A program made the position numbers and the translations under genes. Positions 1 to 11,242 of a stretch of 64,000 bases of DNA are shown piece by piece. The first letter of the stretch is position 1, and each line of letters starts with the position of its first letter. The stretch is from Bemisia tabaci. Lineage: Eukaryota; Arthropoda; Insecta; Hemiptera; Aleyrodidae. The DNA is taken from the NCBI RefSeq assembly GCF_918797505.1, contig NC_092793.1, forward strand, positions 63,793,660 through 63,857,659. The letters run 5' to 3'. The notes below the pieces were generated by a model. The model was not told the origin of the DNA. It worked only from the letters and a program-made list of their open reading frames with translations, and made no database searches.

Positions 1-1235
1 ATAAACAAGGAACAAAGAAGGGATATTGTATCTGCAAGTCAAGAAAGAAGGGTGTATGTCAAGTTGCATACTGCATTTTTCATGCAAGACATTTAGCCTA
101 TGATTGTAAGACCTATGACAAAATTTATACAAAAGTTGACCTAAAATTAAAATGCCTACAAGAACTGTTGTATTTAAAAATTTGGCCGATTTCGCGTTCA
201 ATTGAGGAATTAAGTGAACAGTTTGTAAGGTTCATTTACCTGCATTCATAAAATGAAATTATATGCGACTCGTCAGATGTAAGCTAAAAAAATTTTGCTT
301 TCCAGAACGTAAGTTGCATACTGTCCGGCGAGGGTCCCAAGCCTCTCACCCACTCATTCATTTTTTATCCTGGGTAGTCGAACTTGGCGTCCATGCTCAA
401 TTTCTTTGAGCATAACTTCGGTATCCATCTCGTTTGCAAACCTTTAATTTTCTCTGCCACATCCAACCTCCAAAAACAATAAAGGGCGGGAGAATTAAAA
501 GTATTAAATTAAGCAAAATATTTTTATGTTTCTTGCATTGTAGGCATTTTAATTATAGGTCAACTTTTATATGTATTTTGTTGACGGTCTAATAATCCTC
601 AGCAAAATGTCTCGTACGTAAAATACATCATGAGAATGAACGCATTCTGATGAAAGAGAGATTTGTCATTGCAGTTCCATTTAACAGAGCGCATCTTTCT
701 CGATTAATTGCAGCAAAATTAGTGGAGTAGATCGTTTTATGGTGATTTGATCATAGATTTTACTGACAAATCTTGCAACTTTCATTTTTTGGTAAATGCA
801 CCCCTCCCCTCCCCCAAACCTTAGCTCAGTACTAAATACTCATTTTCTTAATGGTGAAAAAAAAAAAATTATTTTATTGGTGTACACCCTTTAATTTACT
901 GTTAGAATTCTCAATTGAAGCAAGAAAGTTTTGCATGGTCACAGGTTTGATACTATCACTGGCATCTTCACGTATTATTCTGGTGGTGCCATGACCTCCC
1001 CTATAACTTATCTGCCTATCTCTCTTCTGTCAGTTTTGTATTATTAGAACAAGGGTAGGGTATGGGTCAGGATTGTTAAACTATCTCTGATAGGAGACGA
1101 GACCACCAAGTGCGTTTTGTCAAAATTATTTAAATGTGGTGAGGAAGCAATTCTAAAGCAAGTTTGTAAGTGGTGCTTGTCACAGAATTAGGTTTTATTG
1201 GCTGTGGGTGAATTATGCCTCATGGTTGACCCTTA
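1..1235. other. non-coding, presumed intronic sequence
   Basis: I see no gene or recognisable repeat here. If calcineurin A extends upstream of the window, as its missing catalytic exons require, this is intronic. I looked for the exon that should precede the one at 4989 (end of the calcineurin B-binding helix, ending in a run like NICSDDEL) and did not find it. Confidence 0.4.
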
Positions 1236-1237
1236 TA

Positions 1238-1670
1238 CAGGGTGTTAGAAAAGTCCCCTCCCCTCCCTCTAACTTTTTACCCGATTGAGGTAGAGACTTG
1301 AAACTTGGAGGACGTTCCTCAGTCAAAGGGAGCTACTTTTTAACCCTCATAACATTTTCTGGGGGTCCTTCTTGGAGGAAGGGACGGACCCCATTTTTTT
1401 TATTTTAAAATGAGAAGATCCCTCTTGTGATACCTCGTTCGAAAGAGCATAAAAAGAGAAAACTTTCACGCAAACCCGAAGTCAATATCTCAAACCATTT
1501 TCGAAATGGCCGCCGGTTTAAGTTCCAAGGGACCAAAAATTGGCACCTAGGTTTTTTGTCGATGGATTTGCCTGAAACCTGGTATCTAGAGGTGTTTCTG
1601 TACGAGAATGAATGAATAAATGAATTTATTCCCGTTTTAGTGCACAATAGGTAACAGCAGACAAATAGGT

Positions 1671-1713
<43 letters not shown>

Positions 1714-2872
1714 GAAATAAAACACCCACTAATGACACTTGGCCATTGTATCGGGTGGAGCCTCTTTGTTTGATTTTATTTTGTTTCATTATTCCCCCTT
1801 CTTTTTATTATTTTTTTACCCACTTCCCCCTTGCTTATCACTCATGGAAAATATGAAATTGCCGATTTAACAATTTTGTAGTCAAAACATAACAAGTGTC
1901 CGACAAGTATCAAAGTAGACTTCACAATAAAAAAAAAAAAAAAAAGCCAAACTATCCACTCTCATGGTAAAATTAGCTTTCCACTACTACGGAACGGACA
2001 TTAGAAACAAGTCGGACACAAGATTTAACAATTTAATTGTTAAATCAGCAATTCAACTTCTTCCGTACTTCCCTACTGTTCATTTACTAGAAATTGTTCA
2101 TTAAATATATATGCGCTTTCAAATGGCGGGCTATTTATGCGAAAGGCGCCGCATCAATAATCCGGTCATCAATAATCAATTACCGGCATTTCCGACCATT
2201 TTGAACCTCAACCAGCCACCCTTTTGAAAATTTTAGTTTTTTAAAAATCTATCAGCAAATTCGTTTTTCTTGTGATAATATATCCCTCGATACCAAGTTT
2301 TAGACAAATAAATCGACCAAAAAAACCAGGTGACAATTTAAATTTAAATTACTCGTGGGTGCACCCACGAGTATTTTAAAAGTGTTTTATAGTAAATTTT
2401 AGTAAATTTTAACAATATAAGATGTGACTGTTAGTGTTTACCAAATCGAAGTCGAAGTGACCTGATGATGATGATTAACATCGAAATAGCTATCGTCTGA
2501 AAACCGGATAAAAAGTGATCGGGAGAAAGGTAATATCATCAACAGGTGACAATTTTCGGCCATTTTAACCTTAACTGGCCGCCATTCTGAAACGGTTTGA
2601 GATATTGACCTCGGGTTTGCGTAGATTGTTTTCTTTTTTTATGCTCTTTCGGACAAGGATCATAAGAGGGGTCTTCCTATTTGAAAATAAAAAGTTGTAG
2701 TCCATTACCCTCCCAAAGAGGGCCCCCTAAAAGTTTTAGAGAGATCAAAAAGTACCTCCCTTTGACCTAGGGACGTCCTCCAAGTTTCAAATCTCAAACT
2801 CAATCAGGTAAAAAGTTAGAGGGAGTTTACTAGCCAAACTACTAGTAATTACTAGACTTTACTAGCACCCTG
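1238..2872. mobile_element. degenerate foldback element, CAGGGTG family, TA target duplication
   Basis: Left end CAGGGTGTTAGAAAAGTCCC at 1238 is preceded by TA (1236-1237); right end CACCCTG finishes at 2872 and is followed by TA. About 330 bp at each end are inverted copies of one another: the left arm has AACTTTTTACC(C)GATTGAGGT, GAAAGAGCATAAAAAGAGA and CAATATCTCAAACC, and the right arm carries the complements at 2570-2820. The same family recurs at 34303 and 34960. The interior (about 1620-2540) is AT-rich, has a 36-base A run at 1676-1711 and the hammerhead-like motif described separately. There is no open reading frame, so it is non-autonomous. TA duplication and CAGGG ends fit a Tc1/mariner-type mobiliser, which is inference. 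Confidence 0.7.
2459..2497 (+). ncRNA. hammerhead-ribozyme-like motif (Penelope type?)
   Basis: All hammerhead core boxes occur in order. GAC (2459-2461) can pair with GTC (2495-2497) as stem I; CTGATGA is at 2462-2468; GATG (2470-2473) pairs with CATC (2479-2482) as stem II; GAAA is at 2483-2486; ATAGCTAT (2486-2493) is a palindromic stem III ending in the ATC cleavage triplet (C at 2494). Very short palindromic stem III is typical of hammerheads from Penelope-like retroelements, thought to act as dimers. Odd: one unpaired T (2469) sits between CTGATGA and stem II, which may weaken activity. No Penelope reverse transcriptase was seen nearby, so this may be a relic. Confidence 0.45.
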
Positions 2873-2874
2873 TA

Positions 2875-4988
2875 GATCAGCAATATAGGATATGATTTAT
2901 TATAACACCAAGTTTCTGGGTCCAAATCCAATAGAAATTTGGTTCTTAAAAAAGCATGATGAATGTTTATGCCGGTTACGCTTAGTGACGTTTTTCTTCC
3001 TCGATTTCCACACGCCTAGATGATTTAAATTTGTGATGGAAAAAATGCATTCATTGTACCTACTCCATATACATCATTTATGAGACCAGTAGGAAAAAAA
3101 CCGTAGTGTGGACTAACTGTTAAATGTTGACATCAACCATGGTACTTCTCAAAAAATAATATCTCACAGTTGAAGGAACCAGAAAATTTGCATTTTGATG
3201 GATTTTGTAATTTCTTCTTGACTGTTAAAGAGGAATAATTCTGTGACTCGCGTGTACGACTCATTGCTTCCAATAAAGCAAGTCATCAAAAATCAATGGC
3301 ATCAAGACTATAGATTGGTGGTAGCCCAGAGAAATTGTACTTATGCTGCAATCACAGGCTGAATGTGGCAGCTGAATGTGGCAGTCAACAGACAGCGCTA
3401 AACAGCTGAAATTTCAGTAATTCGAGTTTTTTTCAGCCAAATGTGTATCGTATCTACTTGAATAGCTCAGATAAATCCGACATCATCGGATGGTCACTGA
3501 GAATCGTCGCTGAATTTTGCGTGTTTCACATTCAAGCCAAATCCAGCTCCCACATTCAGCGTGTGATTGCGGCATTAGCCTGAAGTGGTTGTTCATCAGG
3601 CAGACTGAGATGGGGCCATTCTATTTCCAACTTAAGGAAATGGAAATTTTGTGGGTTCTTGTAGGAGTTATTGTAATGAAGAATTCAAAAGTGAAATTTT
3701 TATTGTAAACTCACTTGAAGGATGCCTTACCTCATTATGTGAACACAGATTTTCAAATAGTTCCTTCTGAATTTGATAAAAGCCTGTGAAATAGTTCAGT
3801 CTCAAAAGAAACCATGGAGATCTTTGATGTACCTCTGGTGAGGAACAAAAATTTGTGGGCGTGGCACAGGATCAGCCAATCTATAGCTTTCATGTTGTTG
3901 TCAAAAATCGATGCAATTTCAAGACTGACGATGGCACGACGAGAGATTCCAAAATTTTCTTGCCTGAGAATTCTCTATCACCTATTAAGATTATTTATTC
4001 TAGGGTTATTTCCCTCTGGGTGTCCTCCCTCCCTCCCCCCCACTCTGGAAAGATGTCTTCAATTTGTATTTCCTTTCAACCTAAATTTACTTTAAAAAAA
4101 GAAACTAAAATCTATTTCCTGAATTTCTGAAAATGGTAAAACTAAGGAGGATTTTTTTTTTATTTTCTTTCATTTTCTCTTTTTACCCATGGGTTTCAAA
4201 ATGAAATTGAATTGATGAAGAGATTCTTGAATAAAGGGATGAGATTTTTATCTTTGAATCAACTGTCCCATAACCAGTCTAACAAAAACTTTAAATTCTC
4301 TTAACTTATATAGTCCCATCAGTCGCTCTGCTTTTAAATTGAAGGGAAGCGTGGATGTCTTACTGATATTCCTGTCAAAGATACTTTTTCTCATAGAAAT
4401 CACTTCATCGGAATCAGCAAACCAATTATAAAGATGTTTTCTCAATTAGAAAATAAAGTGAGTCTGAACTGAAATAGAACAGAATCATTGGTTGATTGAA
4501 TCCTGCAAGACCTTTACTATGTCTGCAATGTGAAATCCTGAAAAGGTCACTGCTAGGTCCACTTAACCTCAATAACAGATTTAGAATACCATAGGATTAT
4601 GATGCGTTGAATTAAATCAACCAATGATGCCAATCTGTTTCAGCTTGGTCTCATCATTTCGCAGGACGAAATCAAAATTTCAATTATTGGCCATTCCAGG
4701 TGCCTCTTGGAGTTTCTCCTTTAATTATTAGCATACTTAAGCAAAACAGAGCCTACAACCCCCCCCCCCCCCCTAATTGTGTGGAACAACCTGCATGATG
4801 GAAGTAAATGAGGACTTTTAAGCGAATTTACTTTGATTGCGCAAAAACCATGCTCTCTTATAATGGGTTTCATTTACATCAATGATCAATAAGGGAAATG
4901 TTAGGTGAATTGTTGAATTTTCTTTGCCTGAAGTTTCTTTGCTTTTTTACTGTAGGTCTAACTTAAAAATGTATTTTTATTATTTAAG
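2875..4988. other. presumed calcineurin A intron, 3' part
   Basis: AT-rich sequence leading to the splice acceptor at 4987-4988. Short open frames around 3814-4130 do not resemble any protein I recognise and overlap each other in different frames, which argues against coding. Confidence 0.4.
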
Positions 4989-5073
4989 GCGCAGCAGCTA
5001 ATCTAAGAAAGGAAGTTATAAGGAATAAAATCCGCGCAATTGGAAAAATGGCCCGAGTATTCTCTGTATTAAG
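4989..5073 (+). CDS. CanA: calcineurin A catalytic subunit, internal exon (linker region)
   Basis: Preceded by an acceptor (TATTTAAG) and followed by a consensus donor GTAAGC at 5074. After two leftover bases it encodes AAANLRKEVIRNKIRAIGKM followed by ARVFSVL, the strongly conserved stretch of calcineurin A (protein phosphatase 2B catalytic subunit) just before the calmodulin-binding segment. RKEVIRNKIRAIGKMARVFS is essentially invariant among animals, so identification is firm. The exon ends in phase 2 (AG of an arginine codon) and joins the exon at 8755. The phosphatase catalytic domain and calcineurin B-binding helix must lie upstream of this window. Calcineurin dephosphorylates NFAT-like and other targets in the cytosol on Ca2+/calmodulin activation. 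Confidence 0.93.
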
Positions 5074-5599
5074 GTAAGCATAATTCAAGTAAATTCAATC
5101 TAATATGGCCAACTCTTGCCAGGTGAAAAAGCATTGGGACTGGGGTTTTTTGCTCATTTTGTGACTCTCTCGGTATAATCAAGACAGCGGTTTGACGCAC
5201 GAGTCATTTCGATTGCTTGTAATTAGCCCAATGTGCGCCCAAAACTTATGTCTGGGACCGAGATCGCATTCTGGAGTGGAAAAACTCATCCAATTGAGCA
5301 CAAATCTCTCAAGAGAGTTGTGTCATTTGGTGCAACCCTCGTAATAACCAATCAGGAAGGCAACTACAGATGTGTTTCTGGTCTAGTTGGACCCATCATC
5401 AGTGTAGCGTAGCCTCCTGGCTTTTCTGCTACCAAACTCGGAGAGGTCGTGAAGACCAGACCAAGACTTGGACAGGCGGCTGTGAGGGCAAGCTAACTTA
5501 CTGCCATCTAGTGAGCAAACTATTCGACCAGCTTGGCTAAGTCCTGCCAGGCACTGTTAGTAGAAACACAATTGCGGATTTTCGCACGAGTCATTTTGA

Positions 5600-6677
5600 G
5601 TGTTGGCAAAGAGGTGTGTAAAAAAACGGCCAAAAATGTCTCGAGGCATTCTCGAATTTTGAACTTTTGGGGTGATACAGTATTTTCCGAGACGCCCAAA
5701 ACCAGTCGCCGTTTTGCTTAGAAGCGCCGGGTTTCGGCGTTGCCATTTTTTAAAGTGGAAACCTTTAAAAATTCATATCTCCGCTGCATCTCAACCTATT
5801 TCAATGAACTTTTTTTTAAAGTGTTCCTCTTGAATAGAGCTTTCTAATGGTGTATAGTGTTCTGCATTTACTTGGCATCAGGGGTTCTTGCAGGGTTTTA
5901 GCAGTTTTTGATGGACACAAAAATGTTTTTATTTTACCACGATCGCGGAATCGACAGAATCTGAACAATAACCAGTTTAAATGAGAGCTCAGGCTCTCAC
6001 CTTTCTAACGAGCACAAGATCATCCCGGGGAAACGCTTAGTTTCCGAGATATGACCGCTCAAAGTTGGTCACATGCGCTTTTGCGCAACGTGAATACGTC
6101 TTATCACTGAGTCATTCGCGAACTAGGGGTCCCTTACGTTCAATTTACGTTGAGATAATTACACAGAGCAGTAAGGTGTACAACAAGAGTCGTTTTTTCA
6201 CCTTCGGCTGCCGATGTGCGACGTTGCCATTTTTTGAAGTGAAAACTCTTAAAAATGCATAACTCCGCTGCATTTCAACCAATTTCAATGAACTTTTTTT
6301 TAAAATGTCCCTCTTACATAGAGCTTTCTAATGGTGTTTAGTGTTCTGCATTTTATTTACCTTAGGGAGGCACTTAGGTCGTTTACATGGTTCTTCGCAG
6401 AGATTTTTCATACAAAAAATAGTGTTTCTTTTTTTTCCCGGGGGGTTGTGGGAGGGTTTGAAATGGCAGAATTCAAAACAAAGAACTTTTAAAAAAGGGG
6501 TTCTTTTAATCACTATTCTTACTTGTACAAATATTGGAAGCGTCGCTCTGATTGTACAAGAGAAGGTGGTGTTGCTATTTTACCAAGATTTTTACATTAT
6601 ACTTTAAGCGATGGTGATCCTCCGATCAAGTTTGAATGTTAAAAAAAATCGAGGCAAATACAGACCCCCTTCCGAAG

Positions 6678-6722
<45 letters not shown>

Positions 6723-7600
6723 CAACACCATTTTTTGTATGAAAAATCTCTGCAAAGAACCGTATAAACGACCTAAGTGCCTCCCTAAGGTAAATAAAAT
6801 CCAGAAAACTAAATACCATTAGAAAGCTCTATGTGAGAGGGACATTTTAAAAAAAAGTTCATTGAAATTGGTTGAAATGCAGCGGAGAAAAAAGAAAAAA
6901 AAAAAAAAAGCAACACCATTTTTTGTATGAAAAATCTCTGCAAAGAACCGTATAAACGACCTAAGTGCCTCCCTAAGGTAAATAAAATCCAGAAAACTAA
7001 ATACCATTAGAAAGCTCTATGTGAGAGGGACATTTTAAAAAAAAGTTCATTGAAATTGGTTGAAATGCAGCGGAGTTATGCATTTTTAAGAGTTTTCACT
7101 TCAAAAAATGGCAACGTCGCACATCGGCAGCCGAAGGTGAAAAAACGACTCTTGCTGTACACCTTACTGCTCTGTGTAATTATCTCAACGTAAATTGAAC
7201 GTAAGGGACCCCTAGTTCGCGAATGACTCAGTGATAAAACATATTCACATTGCGCAAAAGCGCATGTGACCAACTTTGAGCGGTCATATCTCGGAAACTA
7301 AGCGTTTCCCCGGGATGATCTTGTGCTCGTTAGAAAGGTGAGAGCCTGAGCTCTCATTTAAACTGGTTATTGTTCAGATTCTGTCGATTCCGCGATCGTG
7401 GTAAAATAAAAACATTTTTGTGTCCATCAAAAACTGCTAAAACCCCGAAAGTGCCCCTGAAAGCCAAGTAAATGCAGAAAACTATACACCATTAGAAAGC
7501 TCTATTTAAGAGGAACATTTTCACCCCCAAGTGTTCAAAATTCGAGAATGCCTTGAGGCATTTTTGGCCGTTTTTTCACAGACCTCTTTGCCAATATGTG
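5600..7600. repeat. long inverted repeat (foldback), arms about 0.8-1 kb, centred on a poly-A tract
   Basis: The left arm (about 5604-6432) is repeated inverted at about 6721-7590. For example TGGCAAAGAGG(T)GTGTAAAA at 5602 has its complement near 7585; the block around 6065-6262 recurs inverted at 7076-7273 with a handful of substitutions. The centre is a run of about 40 A at 6680-6720. The right arm contains a tandem duplication of about 170 bp (6721-6886 and 6909-7075), each copy preceded by an A tract. The left arm contains an internal direct repeat (5738-5880 versus 6219-6360) whose outer copy is missing from the right arm. No target duplication was identified. No coding potential: the mirrored open frames are products of the palindrome. 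Confidence 0.85.
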
Positions 7601-8004
7601 CCCTAAAATCCATTCTAGGACTCTCTCGGTGCTTTTAATCAAGCGAAATCGTGCGTTTTCAATGTTGTAATTTCGAATAGTGCACGGTAACATTGGCATA
7701 ACCACCATGAAAGGACCCTCATAGCTCATTTCCAATTAATAAAAAATAATATTTATTTATTGTCTCTGCTGGCATGGGCAAACTCAGCTCTTTACTGCGT
7801 ACAGGAAACTCTCTTGGTCGCAAGTTACTAGAGCGAAAACGTGGGAAAGAACAACTATTTTGCTAGACTTTTGCTCATTGCAATCAAAATTGTAACTGCA
7901 GCCACATGGTGTAAGGGTTTGGGAACCGCAACAAGACTTCACACCAAAAACTCCAAAAAAATCATAATCACCTAGTTCTGGAATGCCGTCTAAACCTAGC
8001 CGTC

Positions 8005-8275
8005 TTGTGGGCTGATAACTGAAATTTTATGTTTATTGGGTGGACATAGGTTAAACGGTGGAGCATGATTGGTCGGCTTTGTTTTATCGCTGCCTTGTCG
8101 TGTCTTTGTCAAGTGGAATTCTTAACAAGCTAAAGGCACCTCTTTAGTTTACAACCGTATGTTGTCCATTCCATCTGATGAAGGCACGACGAAGCAGTGA
8201 TAAGACATAACCGACCAATCACACTGTTAACCTATGTCCGCCTGACAAACACAAAATTTTAATAATCAGCCTGCA
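8005..8275. mobile_element. small hairpin MITE, arms about 125 bp
   Basis: GGTGGACATAGGTTAA near 8039 is mirrored by TTAACCTATGTCCGCC near 8227, and the match continues outward (GGGCTGATAAC versus the complement of AATAATCAGCCTG) and inward (GGCAGCGATAA-type versus GCAGTGATAAGACA). It is centred near 8140 and has no open frame. Ends are approximate and no target duplication is clear. Confidence 0.65.
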
Positions 8276-8754
8276 GGCTCGTTGGGGAAGGTGAACCATA
8301 GACACTGGAGAAAGGCATAATTGCGGGAAATTGTGGCCCGGTCGCCACCTGCTAACTCCTAAACATTTAATTACATCATAGAAGGTAAACAAATAAGAAA
8401 ACCCCTAAAAGGGGTGAAAACTGGAAAGCATCTGGATCGTTGAAACAAAAGTGACATGCGACATAAAACTCTCTGGATGAATCACTCTCTCTTTTCCAGC
8501 TGGAAATAGGGGAGTGGTGACTCGCTGTTACAATGAGGGGTTTAAAATCTTTGGAAGAGATGAAGCATTGATAAAATGTAGCAAGTCTTCAAACCATCTG
8601 CCAAAAGCAGATCTACGTTCGTTTTGCGTGTAATTTCATGTTATGTTTTCTATTTTAGCTCCCTGGTTCCCAACAAATACTTAATTGTTGCCCTCCACTA
8701 CTCACCACCTAAACTTTTTTTGTCATATCACTAAATTGACCTTGAATTTTTCAG

Positions 8755-8852
8755 AGAGGAAAGTGAAAGTGTTCTTCAACTGAAAGGTCTCACTCCGACA
8801 GGATCCCTGCCTCTTGGAGCACTATCAGGAGGAAAAACGTCGCTCAAAAATG
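8755..8852 (+). CDS. CanA: calcineurin A, calmodulin-binding region C-terminal exon
   Basis: The acceptor TTTTTCAG ends at 8754 and a donor GTAAGA starts at 8853. Completing the split arginine codon, it reads [17 protein letters not shown] then [16 protein letters not shown]. The LKGLTPTG and ALSGGK words are the calcineurin A signature between the calmodulin-binding helix and the autoinhibitory segment, and the spelling is close to insect calcineurins. The exon ends in phase 1 and joins in frame to the exon at 15047. Between them vertebrate genes have an alternative 10-residue exon; I did not find an equivalent in the intron. Confidence 0.94.
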
Positions 8853-9022
8853 GTAAGAAAATACTCTTGTTATATTAAATGATTTTTTTTAAGTATTAAA
8901 TTCATGTATTTTAGTGTGTTTATTTTATTATGACCTGGCTTTTCATTTTCTTTTTTCTTTTTTTTTTTTTTTTTTTAAATATTTTATCAAATATGTTCTC
9001 CATTTGTGGAAGGTATCTCAGA

Positions 9023-10660
9023 AAAGAGGTTGTTCCAAAAACGCCGATTTTGGCCCCCCCCCTGGATTTGGCCCAAACTTTGCTCAGATGTTGTACGAAG
9101 TGTCCCCGATGCTTGGGCAAAATTTCAGCCCCCTCGGATAATTAGGGGGGAGGGGGCAGGGGGGCAAAGTTGCAATTTTTTTAGAACTTTAAAAATCGAT
9201 ATCTCGCGAACGATTTGAGTGTAAGTGTTGCGGTTTGCGCTAAAAAACGTCAAAAAATATTTTTTACAAGAATATTAATGCTGTTTGCAAGGTTGCGTAA
9301 TTTATCGCGGTCATAAATCGATTTTTTCGATTTTGAAGGTTCGACTTTTTTTCGTTTTTCGTCTCTCCTCTCTTTGGAATCGTTGCTACGTGAGTAAAAA
9401 CCTGTTGAGGTGATTCTCCATGAAATTTTGCATCTACCACACTTTGTTTAATCTTGGGGAAACGATTCGTTCGTGAGTTATAGCGATTTTTCTGCGCGTT
9501 ATCGGTTACGCGCGGGCGGCTTATCGGCGGCGCTCCATCCCGCGCGGGCAAGGCAGAGGTTGTTTCACCGCTAGGGCCTTATATTCATGCTGTAGGCTGT
9601 AACTAACGATATTTTCTCCTCCCCCCACCCTTCCCCTGCAATAAATATTTGTTTAATACTTCGTTATACAGGGTATCCCAGACCACCCGTAACAGGTCTT
9701 TTTCTCGGTTGGTTTAGGTAGTACGAAGTGGGGGGCCGCGGGATTGAATAGGGAATTGACCCCAAGGAATCCGAATTTCACGGTCCCGAGACCCTCCATG
9801 CCCCCCTTGGGAGGTAAAGAGGGGGTCACGATCCCCAAAGTCGGGAGACATTGTGCCTCCCCCTTTTACCCCCCCGAGGGTGGCATGGATGGTCTCGGGA
9901 CCGTGAAATTCGGATTCCTTGGGGTCAATTCCCTATTCAATCCCGCGGCCCCCCACTTCGTACTACCTAAACCAACCGAGAAAAAGACCTGTTACGGGTG
10001 GTCTGGGATACCCTGTATAACGAAGTATTAAACAAATATTTATTGTAGGGGAAGGGTGGAGGGAGGAGAAAATATCGTTAATTACAGCCTACAGCATGAG
10101 TATAAGGCCCTAGCGGTGAAACAACCTCTGCCTTGCCCGCGCGGGATGGAGCGCCGCCGATAAGCCGCCCGCGCGTAACCGATAACGCGCAGAAAAATCG
10201 CTATAACTCACGAACGAATCGTTTCCCCAAGATTAACCAAAGTGTGGTAGATGCAAAATTTCATGGAGAATCACCTCAACAGGTTTTTACTCACGTAGCA
10301 ACGATTCCAAAGAGAGGAGAGACGAAAAACGAAAAAAAGTCGAACCTTCAAAATCGAAAAAATCGATTTATGACCGCGATAAATTACGCAACCTTGCAAA
10401 CAGCATTAATATTCTTGTAGAAAATATTTTTTGACGTTTTTTAGCGCAAACCGCAACACTTACACTCAAACCGTTCGCGAGATATCGATTTTTAAAGTTC
10501 TAAAAAAATTGCAACTTTGCCCCCCTGCCCCCTCCCCCCTAATTATCCGAGGGGGCTGAAATTTTGCCCTAGCATCGGGGACACTTAGTACAACATCTGA
10601 GCAAAGTTTGGGCCAAATCCAGGGGGGGGCCAAAATCGGCGTTTTTGGAACAACCTCTTT
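9023..10660. repeat. concentric palindrome, arms about 0.8 kb
   Basis: AAAGAGGTTGTTCCAAAAAC at 9023 is mirrored by the sequence ending at 10660, and the match runs nearly unbroken to the centre at about 9841, with few substitutions or small indels. The arms carry a CpG-rich block (CGCGCGGGCGGCTTATCGGC near 9508 and its mirror near 10160), runs of C/G, and the phrase GATATCTCGCGAACG. At the exact centre lies a second element with its own ends (9669-10015). Reading frames over the arms are mirrored, so the open frames here are palindrome artefacts. Confidence 0.9.
9669..10015. mobile_element. 347-bp foldback MITE with CAGGGTATCCCAGAC ends and TA duplication
   Basis: CAGGGTATCCCAGACCACCC begins at 9669 after TA; its inverted copy ends CCCTG at 10015 followed by TA. 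It forms the core of the larger palindrome. The arms include ACCTGTTACGGG and GGGGGCCGCGGG and are almost perfectly complementary. It either inserted exactly at the symmetry centre or is the ancestral core around which the outer arms arose. Confidence 0.75.
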
Positions 10661-10929
10661 CAAGCCAATTTTCAGGTGAAAATCCTATTCTCAAACATTT
10701 AGATACATCTGTCAAACTGCTCATCCAGTTGCACCGTAATAACTCAAAACTGAAGGGAAGGAACAGAAAATTCGAGTTAGCCAGATTACAGATGAAATAT
10801 TTGAGTAACTTAGACTGATTTAGGGTAAGAGTGCATCTCTTGATTTCATTGCCTTCAAAATAAACACTTATGGGGACACATTTAGGGAGTTACTCATGAG
10901 CATTTTTCCTCGTCTATCACTCAACAAAT

Positions 10930-11240
10930 CGTGCTAATTCCGAGAATGTGGTTTTCTTTCTTAGAAGCTATGTCCTCACTCCTCTAATTTTAAATGGACA
11001 ACCTATCCCAGAATCTATGACAGCTCATTATCTCGGCTCTATCATGGACTCTAAACTAAAGTACAGGGAACATTTCATGAAGAAAAAGAAATAATTGAAT
11101 TACAACTACAAAAAATGTATTTGTAACTAGGTAAAAAATTAAAATTAAGTTTAGGTAATAAAATTTTATCATACAATGCCATGATGAGGCCGATTTGGAT
11201 GACGCCTGTCAGTTGTAGGCTTGCGCGGCAAACTCGAACA
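10930..11240 (+). pseudogene. non-LTR retrotransposon reverse-transcriptase C-terminal fragment
   Basis: The frame through 10981 reads PLILNGQPIPESMTAHYLGS followed by IMDSKLKYREHF, the usual jockey/CR1-type motif (LNG.xIP, YLGxxxDxKLxxxxH) located after the catalytic palm domain. A stop at 11090 and further stops break it; a later piece around 11180 (NAMMRPIWMTPV) resembles the next family block (irPixtYg). The fragment ends at TA where the foldback at 11243 inserted. Only about 100 residues survive and no catalytic residues are included, so it is a dead remnant. Confidence 0.6.
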
Positions 11241-11242
11241 TA

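Larger units (their letters stand above)
5074..8754 (+). other. CanA: calcineurin A intron carrying a large inverted repeat and a hairpin MITE
   Basis: Donor GTAAGC at 5074 and acceptor TTTTTCAG ending at 8754. The 3.7-kb intron holds the roughly 2-kb inverted repeat at 5600-7600 and the hairpin at 8005-8275, so both are transcribed as part of the calcineurin pre-mRNA. A partial copy of foldback-like sequence (ACTCTCTCGGT, CGCACGAGTCATTT) lies at 5166-5215, outside the main arm. Confidence 0.85.

Noticed and set aside
6065..7273. Paired open frames of 65 codons on opposite strands with nearly the same protein
   Set aside because: They are the two arms of the inverted repeat. The sequence contains poly-T and foldback phrases and has no domain.
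9264..10420. Identical 95-codon open frames on both strands (9264-9551 and 10133-10420; 9653-9838 and 9744-10031)
   Set aside because: Mirror products of the palindrome, with no start context, no domain and no splice support.
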